Source: CAZENU01 sp965222125
GTDB taxonomy: Bacteria; Chloroflexota; Dehalococcoidia; Lucifugimonadales; CAZENU01
Length of the DNA: 64,000 nucleotides
Direction: 5' to 3'
Assembly: GCA_965222125.1 (NCBI GenBank)
Contig: CBDCTC010000004.1
Location: 1-64,000 of the forward strand
Shown piece by piece: positions 16,880-24,442 of the stretch. Positions within the stretch are counted from its first letter, which is position 1. Every line of letters starts with the position of its first letter. The notes under the pieces are model-generated. The model searched no databases and had not been told where the DNA came from. It was given only the letters and a program-made list of their open reading frames with translations. Both the position numbers and the translations under genes were made by a program.

Positions 16880-17974
16880 ATGGACTTTATCGACGAAGTG
16901 CGAACGCGATCCGGCCGATTCGCTGACCGGATCGACCATCTGGAGACCGAAGAGGCCACCAAGAGTTCGCTGGTTCTTCCCTTCCTCCAGATGTTGGGAT
17001 ACGAGATATTCGACCCTACCGAGGTTGTTCCTGAGTTCACGGCGGACGTGGGTACCAAGAAGGGCGAGAAGGTCGACTACGCTCTCATGCAAGACGGTAA
17101 GCCCACCATACTGATCGAGTGCAAGAAGCACGGAAGCAATCTGAACGAGGCCGACCTGGGGCAGCTCCTTCGGTACTTCACGGTCACGGATGCCCGTTTC
17201 GGCGTCCTGACTGACGGCATCTCCTACCTGTTCTTCTCCGACTTGGACGAGCCCAAGATGATGGATCAGCGGCCGTTCTTTGAGTTCAACATGCTCGACT
17301 TCACCGAGCCGCAGGTCAGGGAGTTGAAGCGGTTCACCAAGATGGCGTTCGACATGAGCGAGATTGTCGACGCCGCCCGGGAGCTCAAATATACTACGGA
17401 GATCAAGCGGGTACTAGCCGAAGAGCTCGCAGGCCCGTCCAAAGACTTTGTGCGGTTCATTATCAAACAGGTCTATGAAGGCCGGGTCACGCCGCCGGTC
17501 CGAGAAATGTTCGGGTCGTTGACGGATCGGGCGTTCACACAATTCATCAACGAACGTATCGACGACCGGCTCAAGTCCGCGCTCCAGCGAAACGACGCCC
17601 AGGAAGAGCAACCCGACGAGGCACCGGCTGAAGATTCCACAGAGGCCGATGAGCCCGAATTCGTCGACCGGGAAATCGAATCTCTGAATGTAATTAAGGC
17701 CATAGCTAGAGACATTATTGACGTTCGCTGTATAGGTCTCAGGGCAGCCAAAACCTATACGAGCGTTGTTCTGCACGACGGACCAGAGCGAACCGACTAC
17801 GGGAAGCTCATATGCCGTCTCCGAGTCCGGCGAGAGGGATACCTGAGACTGGACCTCGACAAGCCGTATCCCCTTGACGATATCGATAGTCTTTTCGACT
17901 ACGCCGACCAGTTGCGTGCCGGGGTGCTGGCGCACACATCACCGTCCGACAGCGCGGAGAAATCGGCGCAATAG
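16880..17974 (+). CDS. Orphan HsdR_N-type (COG4748-like) nuclease-domain protein
   Basis: 364 residues from ATG 16880 with GGGAGG upstream. The N-terminal third matches type I restriction-subunit R N-terminal domains: EEATKSSLVLPFLQMLGY, then VVPEFTADVGTKKGEKVDYAL and PTILIECKKHG. These give a PD-(D/E)xK active site with D66, E80 and K82. FGVLTDGISYLFFSDLD follows. The protein has no helicase motor and no HsdM or HsdS neighbour. The C-terminal region (acidic linker about 235-260, then a compact domain) is of the kind seen in stand-alone COG4748 proteins. A role in DNA restriction or phage defence is inferred, not shown. Confidence 0.75.
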   Translation: MDFIDEVRTRSGRFADRIDHLETEEATKSSLVLPFLQMLGYEIFDPTEVVPEFTADVGTKKGEKVDYALMQDGKPTILIECKKHGSNLNEADLGQLLRYFTVTDARFGVLTDGISYLFFSDLDEPKMMDQRPFFEFNMLDFTEPQVRELKRFTKMAFDMSEIVDAARELKYTTEIKRVLAEELAGPSKDFVRFIIKQVYEGRVTPPVREMFGSLTDRAFTQFINERIDDRLKSALQRNDAQEEQPDEAPAEDSTEADEPEFVDREIESLNVIKAIARDIIDVRCIGLRAAKTYTSVVLHDGPERTDYGKLICRLRVRREGYLRLDLDKPYPLDDIDSLFDYADQLRAGVLAHTSPSDSAEKSAQ

Positions 17975-18031
17975 GGCCGACCACGAGGCGGCCGCACCGG
18001 GGACTGATCTGGTGCAGAACAGGCCTGCCGC

Positions 18032-18925
18032 CTACGGCAGCCGCACCTGTACGCCTGCGCGCTCTTCCTGGAGTGTGAGGGCTACGGAGCTGTCCAGGTC
18101 TCCGAGGCCGCGCTGCAGCGCCTCGCTCATCTCGGCGCGGCACGCCTCGGCTAGCTGGACGGGCACGCCGACCTCCGCCGCGAGCTCCGTCGCCAGCGTG
18201 ATGTCCTTGTAGGCTGTCGTGAGGGCGAATCGCGGCTCGAAGTCGCCTCGGAACAGGGTCGCCGGCAGACGGACGCGGAGGTCGAGGTTCGTTCCGAGCG
18301 CGCCCCGGTTAAACGCGTCGATGAGAACGTCGGGCGCGACGCCGGCCTTGACCCCCAGGGTCAGGCACTCCATCAGCGCCATCGACCGCACGAACGACGC
18401 GCAGTTGTGGGCTATCTTGCAGACGCAGCCGGCGCCGATGGGGCCGACGTGGATTATCGTCTTGGCCATCGCGTCGAGCACGGGCCTGCATCGCTCCAGG
18501 ACCGCTGCGTCGCCGCCGACGAGCACCGTCAGGTCGCGGGTCTGAGCGCCCTCCATGCCGCCGCTGACGGGTGCGTCCAGCATGTCGACGCCCGCGGTCA
18601 GCAGCTCGTCGTGGACGCGGCGTACCAGCGCGGGGGAGTTCGTCGTGTGGTCGACGTAGACCGCGCCGGGCCGGAGCCCGGCAGCAACGCCATCGTCGCC
18701 CAGCACGACCGGTTCCATCTCGGCGGGGCCCGGCACGCACGTGCAGACGATATCGGACCTCTCAGCCACGTCTTTGGGGGAATCGGCCCACGCCGCGCCC
18801 GCGTCGAGCAGGGGAGCGGCGGCGTCCCGACGCAGGTCGTGGACGGTGAGGTCGAAGCCCGCCGCGGCTATCTGTCCCGCCATCGGGCGGCCGATGTTCC
18901 CGACGCCGATGAATCCGACTCTCAT
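18032..18925 (-). CDS. NAD-dependent 3-hydroxyisobutyrate dehydrogenase family protein
   Basis: 297 residues from ATG 18925, with GGGAGG ten bases upstream. The N-terminal Rossmann motif is VGFIGVGNIGRPMAGQIAAAG. It continues with CVPGPAEMEPVVLGDDGV and YVDHTTNSPALVR, the substrate-site DAPVSGGMEGAQTRDLTVLVGG, and the catalytic Lys region GAGCVCKIAHNC. This is the beta-hydroxyacid dehydrogenase family (hydroxyisobutyrate, tartronate semialdehyde, L-threonate and similar). The usual GxxxxxK is present (GAGCVCK), so it should be active. The substrate is uncertain. It sits between a convergent nuclease gene and an IS481 remnant. Confidence 0.87.
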   Translation of the reverse strand: MRVGFIGVGNIGRPMAGQIAAAGFDLTVHDLRRDAAAPLLDAGAAWADSPKDVAERSDIVCTCVPGPAEMEPVVLGDDGVAAGLRPGAVYVDHTTNSPALVRRVHDELLTAGVDMLDAPVSGGMEGAQTRDLTVLVGGDAAVLERCRPVLDAMAKTIIHVGPIGAGCVCKIAHNCASFVRSMALMECLTLGVKAGVAPDVLIDAFNRGALGTNLDLRVRLPATLFRGDFEPRFALTTAYKDITLATELAAEVGVPVQLAEACRAEMSEALQRGLGDLDSSVALTLQEERAGVQVRLP

Positions 18926-19136
18926 TTCGAGCTGCCTCCCGGGGTGTTCGATCCGCCGCATCATCGCACAGACGGGGCCGCGGCTGTTCACGTTCGGTCG
19001 TACGTGAGACGGGACATGGTCGGCTCATTGGAGCGCCGCTCCAGGTGAGACCTCCTTGGATTCGGCCAATGAATGGTCGTCGAGGCGCGGGTAGGGCGTA
19101 GGATCTCTTACTCGCGTTCGGCCCCATGAACTCGCA

Positions 19137-19988
19137 GCTGTGCCTGAAGCGGTCGAAAGCCCGACGCTGTCGTCTCCGGTTGGCTTTAGGCGGCGTAGCC
19201 GTCTCGGCCTTTAGGGTTCGGTGAAGCCGCTCCAGACGCCCGTTCTGCTCGGGGTGTCCGGGCTCGATCCGCTCTGGCACTATCCCCAGCTTGACCCACC
19301 ATGTGGACAGTGGTGTGAGGCTTCCCAGCCCCAGACCAGCGAAGGGCGGCCCGTTGTCGGTGCGGATGACGTGGGGCAGGCCGTACTCTCGGAAAGCCCG
19401 ATCCAATACGCGCTTAACCTCTGGACCGGTGGGGCGCTGCAGACCGTCGCACACCAGCAGGTACCGAGACATGGCGTCCTGGGCCGTCAGGGGATCAATG
19501 CGCACTCCATCGTCGGTCCGGAACCAGCCCTTGAAGTCGATGGACCAGACGTCGTTGGGGCGCTGGGCGTCGGCAAAGGGTTCGCCCCAGCGTGTAGTCC
19601 TACGTCGTCGCTTGTGCCGCCTTACCAGACCAGCACGGTCCAGTATGCCGCTGGCCGTGGCGGGGGACGGCCAGGGCACGTCGGGATCGATCTCACGCAG
19701 CCTAGCGACTATCTTCTTCGGGCCCCATGTGGGACGGGCGCGCTTCTCCTCGACGATGCGCTCAGCTACTTGTGTGGGTGTGGCGTTGGGGTGGTGATGA
19801 GGAGCCCTGCTCAAGTCGAGCAGACCACCTTCGCCGTAGGCCTCATACCGACCGATCAGCTTGTAGCCGGTCTTGCGACTGATCCCGAACTTTCGGCACA
19901 GCTCGGCAACAGTCGCCTCCCCCGCAGAGTGGCGCTCGATGAACTGTAACCGCTCCGATTCGACGCTCGTCTCTTTCCAGGGCAACAC
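19137..19988 (-). pseudogene. IS481-family transposase, 3' truncated
   Basis: The start is GTG 19988 behind AGGAGGAGG. The helix-turn-helix (ATVAELCRKFGISRKTGYKL), a winged HTH region (RPTWGPKKIVARLRE) and the complete DDE core (DVWSIDFKGWF, VIRTDNGPPF, EPGHPEQNGRLERLHRTLK) are intact. At FDRFRH (about 19140-19155) similarity stops: the C-terminal tail with the usual RPHEAL and TPAE motifs is replaced by unrelated sequence that runs on to 18762. The element thus lost its right end. A perfect 10-bp hairpin TGTGGGATTG/CAATCCCACA (19999-20024) lies immediately upstream of the ribosome-binding site. Confidence 0.8.
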
Positions 19989-19998
19989 ATCCTCCTCC

Positions 19999-20024
19999 TG
20001 TGGGATTGCCTTTACAATCCCACA
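19999..20024 (-). promoter_or_regulatory. Hairpin abutting the IS481 transposase ribosome-binding site
   Basis: A perfect 10-bp inverted repeat with a 6-base loop directly precedes AGGAGGAGG of the transposase gene. In the leader RNA this stem could limit initiation, or it could be a transposase-binding subterminal repeat. No experimental parallel is known to me for this element. Confidence 0.4.
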
Positions 20025-20136
20025 ATGTGTTACCCATGTGCCCGGTTTAGGTGTAACCTATCTCCCCGGTCTGTACCCTTACGCCAGCCCGCTCCCGTCG
20101 AGGGAGAGGAGGTAAGACGCAAGGCGCAAGCGTGAC

Positions 20137-20895
20137 ATGCGGACACCCGTGATCGACTTTCATAACCACGTCGGGCGTTATGGGCATCTGGCGATGGACG
20201 ACGACCCGGACAGGTTCGTACGCATCATGGACGCCGCCGGGGTCGACCGGGCGTGCGTCTTCTGCATCTGGTACGGCGACGCGCGGCGCGCCAACGACAT
20301 GACGGCGCGCCTGGTCGCCACGCATCCCGACCGCTTCATCGGCACCGCCTACGTGACGCCCAACTACCCTGAGGAAATGCTTCCCGAGCTGGAGCGCGCC
20401 GTCGACAGTCTCGGCATGAAGTACGTCAAGCTGTACCCGGCATACCATTCCGGCAGGGCGATAGACGATCCCGCCTTCTTTCCGGTGTTCGAATGGGCGG
20501 ACGCGCGGGGCCTAGCGGTGATGAGCCATCACAACGACTGGCCCCAGCCGCTGCGCTACGTCGGGCTGGCCAAACGCTACCCCAACGTCAAGTGGGTGAT
20601 TGCCCACGCGGGCAACGGGCCGATGGGACAGGAGGACGCGGTGCAGGCTGCGAGGTCGGCCGACAACGTCTACCTGGAGGCGTCCACGTCGTGGGGCGAC
20701 CACGGCACGATCAAGTTCCTGGTCGAAGGCGCAGGCGAGGACAGGGTGCTCTTCGGCTCCGACATGCCCGAGCAGGACGCCCGCTATCAGGTGGGACGTG
20801 TCGCGACGGCCGACATCTCGGACGAGGCGAAGCGCAAGGTGCTCGGCCTGAACGCGATTGAGGTGCTCGGTCTCGGCCCAGACGGGGGCGGCTAG
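20137..20895 (+). CDS. Amidohydrolase family protein (COG2159-like)
   Basis: 252 residues from ATG 20137. The metal-dependent TIM-barrel hydrolase signatures are VIDFHNHVGRYG near the N-terminus, ALERAVDSLGMKYVKLYP, LAVMSHHND, KWVIAHAGNGPM and VLFGSDMPEQDARYQ near the C-terminus, with an INAxxxLGL-type ending. The layout matches the Amidohydrolase_2 group, which includes decarboxylases and lactonases acting on aromatic or sugar-derived acids. The stop codon shares the tetranucleotide CTAG with the stop of the convergent alcohol dehydrogenase. Substrate unknown. Confidence 0.82.
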   Translation: MRTPVIDFHNHVGRYGHLAMDDDPDRFVRIMDAAGVDRACVFCIWYGDARRANDMTARLVATHPDRFIGTAYVTPNYPEEMLPELERAVDSLGMKYVKLYPAYHSGRAIDDPAFFPVFEWADARGLAVMSHHNDWPQPLRYVGLAKRYPNVKWVIAHAGNGPMGQEDAVQAARSADNVYLEASTSWGDHGTIKFLVEGAGEDRVLFGSDMPEQDARYQVGRVATADISDEAKRKVLGLNAIEVLGLGPDGGG

Positions 20896-21974
20896 CCGAA
20901 CGTCAGGACCGTCCTCGCGGTCACGCCGCGGTTCATGTCGTCGAATGCCTCGTTGATCTCGTCGAGCGGCCGGTACCTGGTTATCAGCTCGTCGAGCTGT
21001 AGACGGCCGTCCATGTACAGGTCGACCAGCCACTGAAAGTCGACCCTGGGCCGTGCCGAGCCGTGGAAGGCGCCCATGAGGCTGCGGTCCATCATCAGGT
21101 CCCACGCGTCCACGGTGATCTGGGCGCCGGGCGGCTGTACGCCTACCATCACGGCGGAGCCGCTCGGCCGGACCGACGCGAACGCCATGCGGACCAGCTC
21201 CGGAAATCCGATCACCTCGAACGCGTAGTCGGCGCCGCCGCCGGTGATCTCCTTGATGCGCTCGACGGGGTCCTCCTCGTCCGCGTTGACGAAGTGCGTC
21301 GCGCCCATCTCCTCGGCCTTCTGCAGCTTGAATGGCACCTTGTCTACGGCGATGATCTTCGACGCGGCCGCCAGGACCGCGCCCTGGATGACGTTCAGGC
21401 CGACTCCTCCGCAGCCGTAGACGGCGACCGTGCTGCCCGGCTCCACCTTCGCGCGGTTCACCACGGAGCCGACGCCCGTTACCACGGCGCAGCCGATCAG
21501 GCACACCTGCTCCAGCGGCGCGTCGTCGCGTATCTTGACGACCTTGTCCGCGGGCACGACGGTGCGCTCCGAGAAGGTGGCGACCATCGAGTAGTACGGC
21601 ATGCCGTCCTTGCTGAACCGCGTCGTGCCGTCCGGCAGGGTGTACGACCGGCCGTACGTCTCGCACAGAGTCGGCCGTCCCTGGGTGCAGTTGCGGCAAT
21701 ACCCGCACATCGTATCCATCGAGAAGATGACGTGGTCGCCGGGGGAGACGCTCGCCACGCCCGGCCCGACCTCTCGAACTATGCCCGCGCCCTCGTGGCC
21801 CATCACGAAGGGCAGGTGGCTCGCGGTGATGTGTCCGTCGAGGAAGTGGTAGTCGCTATGGCAGACGCCGGCTCCCACGAGCTCGACCATCACCTCGGCC
21901 GCCCGGGGCGCTTCGAGGTCGACTTCCTCTACGACTGCCGGGGCGTTCGGCGCGTGACATACGGCAGCTTTCAC
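20892..21974 (-). CDS. Zinc-dependent alcohol dehydrogenase (class III-like MDR)
   Basis: 360 residues from GTG 21974, which has AAGGAGG seven bases upstream. Open frame continues far upstream, but that part is antisense to the acyl-CoA synthetase gene. Catalytic zinc ligands are GAGVCHSDYH and GHEGAGIV. The structural zinc site has four Cys in CGYCRNCTQGRPTLC. The cofactor site is VAVYGCGGVGLNVIQGA, followed by an acidic IIAVD that favours NAD. The GHEGAGIVREVGPGV and VCLIGCAVVTG segments resemble the long-chain class III/formaldehyde-dehydrogenase-like group. It probably oxidises an alcohol to an aldehyde. The divergent gene upstream is an acyl-CoA synthetase. Confidence 0.9.
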   Translation of the reverse strand: MKAAVCHAPNAPAVVEEVDLEAPRAAEVMVELVGAGVCHSDYHFLDGHITASHLPFVMGHEGAGIVREVGPGVASVSPGDHVIFSMDTMCGYCRNCTQGRPTLCETYGRSYTLPDGTTRFSKDGMPYYSMVATFSERTVVPADKVVKIRDDAPLEQVCLIGCAVVTGVGSVVNRAKVEPGSTVAVYGCGGVGLNVIQGAVLAAASKIIAVDKVPFKLQKAEEMGATHFVNADEEDPVERIKEITGGGADYAFEVIGFPELVRMAFASVRPSGSAVMVGVQPPGAQITVDAWDLMMDRSLMGAFHGSARPRVDFQWLVDLYMDGRLQLDELITRYRPLDEINEAFDDMNRGVTARTVLTFG

Positions 21975-22196
21975 GGGTAGGCCTCCTTCGTTGCGGGTCA
22001 GGCGGGACAATCCCTCGTCCTGAGCCTGAGTATACGGCCCGGGCCGCTCGCCGTCCAACCCGCGCGGCGGGACGTCACAGGCTTGAAAGGCCGTCGAGAG
22101 TGCTGATATGCTTCCGTAGCTGCCTGAACGCCATTCCCATCGGCCCGGCCGCGCCGCGAGCCGGCGATATTCAGGACGACCCCAGGAGGACGCAGG

Positions 22197-24314
22197 ATGA
22201 CAGAGTCGAAAGACCAGCCGAAAGTAACCGAAGCCCAGATCGCTTCGCACTGGAGGGAGGAGGAGCTCATACATCCGACTTCCGGGTTCATCGCCCAGGC
22301 GAACATGGCTGACCCGGGCGTCCACGAGCGGTTCTCCGAGGAGAACTTCCCAGAATGCTTCCGTGAGTACGCGGAGCTGCTGACCTGGGACAAGTACTGG
22401 CACACGACGGTCGACACGTCGAACCCGCCCTTCTGGAAGTGGTGGGCGGGCGGCAGGCTGAACGCGTCGTTCAACTGCGTCGACCGCCACCTGAAGGAGC
22501 ACCGGAACAAGGCCGCCTTCATCTGGGTGGCCGAGCCGGAGGACGAGCAGGACCAGGTCATTACGTACCAGGAGCTCTACGTCAGGGTCAACGAGTTCGC
22601 CGCCCTGCTTCGCGACTTCGCCGGGATCAAGGCGGGCGACCGGGTGACCTTCCACATGCCGATGATGCCGGAGCTGCCCGTCTCGATGCTGGCGTGCGCC
22701 CGGCTCGGCGCGGTGCACTCCCAGGTGTTCGGAGGCTTCAGCGGCGCCGCGTGCGGCGACCGGATCGTCGACTCCGGCAGTCACGTCCTGATCACGATGG
22801 ACGGCTACTACCGCAACGGCGCCCTGCTGGACCACAAGGTGAAGGCCGACGAGGCCGTCGCCCAGGCGGAGGCCGGCGGCCAGAAGGTCGACAAGGTGCT
22901 CGTGTGGAGGCGCTCCCCGGGACAGTACTCGTCCGAGACGCCGATGGTGGAGGGGCGCGACTTCTTCGTCGACGAGGTGCTCGGGAAGTACCGCGGCGAG
23001 CGGGTCAAGCCCGAGTCGATGCCGTCGGAGGCGCCGCTCTTCCTGATGTACACGTCTGGTACGACGGCGCAGCCCAAGGGCTGCCAGCACAGCACCGGCG
23101 GATACATGTCCTACGTCGCCGGGACGTCGAAGTACTACCAGGACATCCACCCCGAGGACGTCTACTGGTGCTTCGCAGACATCGGCTGGATCACCGGACA
23201 CTCGTACATCGTGTACGGGCCGCTGTCGGTCGCCGCGACGAGCGTCATCTACGAAGGGGTGCCGACGTACCCGGACCCGGGACGGCCGTGGCGCATCGCG
23301 GAGCGGCTGGGCGTCAACATCTTCCACACCGCGCCGACCACGATTCGGATGCTGCGCAAGGCCGGCCCGGACGAGCCGCAGAAGTACAACTACAACTTCA
23401 AGCACATGACCACGGTGGGCGAGCCCATCGAGCCCGAGGTGTGGCGCTGGTACTACGAGGTGGTCGGCAAGCGGGAGGCCGCCATCGTGGACACGTGGTG
23501 GCAGACCGAGACCGGCGGCTTCATCGGGACCACGCTGCCCGCGCTGGAGCCCATGAAGCCCGGTAGCTGCGGCCCCGGGGCGCTGGGCATCAGGCCGGTG
23601 ATACTGGACGAGGACGGCAACGAGGTCGAGCCGGGGAGCGGCAAGGCGGGCAACATCTGCATCAGCAACCCGTGGCCCGGCTTCATGCAGACCGTCTGGG
23701 GCGACCCGGACCGGTTCATCGCCACCTACTTCGCCAAGTACAACAAGGACCCCGACAGCAAGGACTGGCGCGACTGGCCGTACTTCACGGGCGACGGCGC
23801 CATGCAGGCGAAGGACGGCTACTTCCGGATCGTGGGACGCGTCGACGATGTCATCAACGTCGCGGGACACCGGCTCGGCACCAAGGAGCTCGAATCGGCC
23901 GCGCTCACGGTTGAGGAGGTCGGCGAGGCAGCGGCTGTGCCGGCTTACGACGCCCTGAAGGGCAGGGTGCCGGAGGTGTTCGTCTCGCTCAAGCCTGGAT
24001 ACGAGGGCATGGAGGACATCGAGGCGAAGGTAAAGCAGGCCACGGCCGAGATCATAGGGCCGATCGCCCGCCCGGCCCACGTGTGGGTCACCAACGACCT
24101 GCCGAAGACCCGCTCCGGCAAGATCATGCGCCGGGTCATCGCCTCGATCACCAACTTCATCGACGTCGGCGACACGACAACCCTGTCGAACCCCGAGGTC
24201 GTCGAGGAGATCCGCGTCCAGATCCAGACGGCCAAGGTCGAGGCGAACCTGGTGCCGGAGGGCGTGCCGGCCCACGTGATCGACGAGATCAGGCGCTTCG
24301 GCGAGGAGAGCTAG
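22197..24314 (+). CDS. Acetyl-CoA synthetase-like AMP-forming acyl-CoA synthetase
   Basis: 705 residues from ATG 22197. Motif A8/P-loop is YTSGTTAQPKGCQHSTGG, in which the usual Gly after the second Thr is Ala. Others are DIGWITGHSYIVYGPL, FHTAPTTIRMLRK, DTWWQTETGGF, YFTGDGAMQAKDGYF, VDDVINVAGHRLGT and the adenylation lysine K642 in KTRSGKIMRR. These are diagnostic of the Acs branch (acetate/propionate). It is about 50 residues longer than typical Acs, through a longer N-terminus and a C-terminal extension after the SGK motif. It converts a short-chain carboxylate plus ATP and CoA to acyl-CoA in the cytoplasm. It is divergent from an alcohol dehydrogenase, so a joint role in short-chain alcohol/acid use is plausible. 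Confidence 0.88.
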   Translation: MTESKDQPKVTEAQIASHWREEELIHPTSGFIAQANMADPGVHERFSEENFPECFREYAELLTWDKYWHTTVDTSNPPFWKWWAGGRLNASFNCVDRHLKEHRNKAAFIWVAEPEDEQDQVITYQELYVRVNEFAALLRDFAGIKAGDRVTFHMPMMPELPVSMLACARLGAVHSQVFGGFSGAACGDRIVDSGSHVLITMDGYYRNGALLDHKVKADEAVAQAEAGGQKVDKVLVWRRSPGQYSSETPMVEGRDFFVDEVLGKYRGERVKPESMPSEAPLFLMYTSGTTAQPKGCQHSTGGYMSYVAGTSKYYQDIHPEDVYWCFADIGWITGHSYIVYGPLSVAATSVIYEGVPTYPDPGRPWRIAERLGVNIFHTAPTTIRMLRKAGPDEPQKYNYNFKHMTTVGEPIEPEVWRWYYEVVGKREAAIVDTWWQTETGGFIGTTLPALEPMKPGSCGPGALGIRPVILDEDGNEVEPGSGKAGNICISNPWPGFMQTVWGDPDRFIATYFAKYNKDPDSKDWRDWPYFTGDGAMQAKDGYFRIVGRVDDVINVAGHRLGTKELESAALTVEEVGEAAAVPAYDALKGRVPEVFVSLKPGYEGMEDIEAKVKQATAEIIGPIARPAHVWVTNDLPKTRSGKIMRRVIASITNFIDVGDTTTLSNPEVVEEIRVQIQTAKVEANLVPEGVPAHVIDEIRRFGEES

Positions 24315-24442
24315 CGTCCCAGGGAGCTCCGTCGTTCCGGGCCCCGAGCCGTAACCCAGAGTTGGGGGAAGGGGTGCGCCACCCGACCAAGTGCGACGAC
24401 GAGTTCCACGAAACCTGCGTGGCGAACAGGAGGGATCGGGTT

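Noticed and set aside
16880..18000. A complete type I restriction system
   Set aside because: No HsdM, HsdS or helicase domain anywhere near. Only the HsdR N-terminal-type domain is present.
20892..24275. 1127-residue minus-strand open frame
   Set aside because: Only its last 360 codons (from GTG 21974) are the alcohol dehydrogenase. The upstream two thirds are antisense to the acyl-CoA synthetase and composed of Arg/Asp/Val/Leu-rich shadow sequence.
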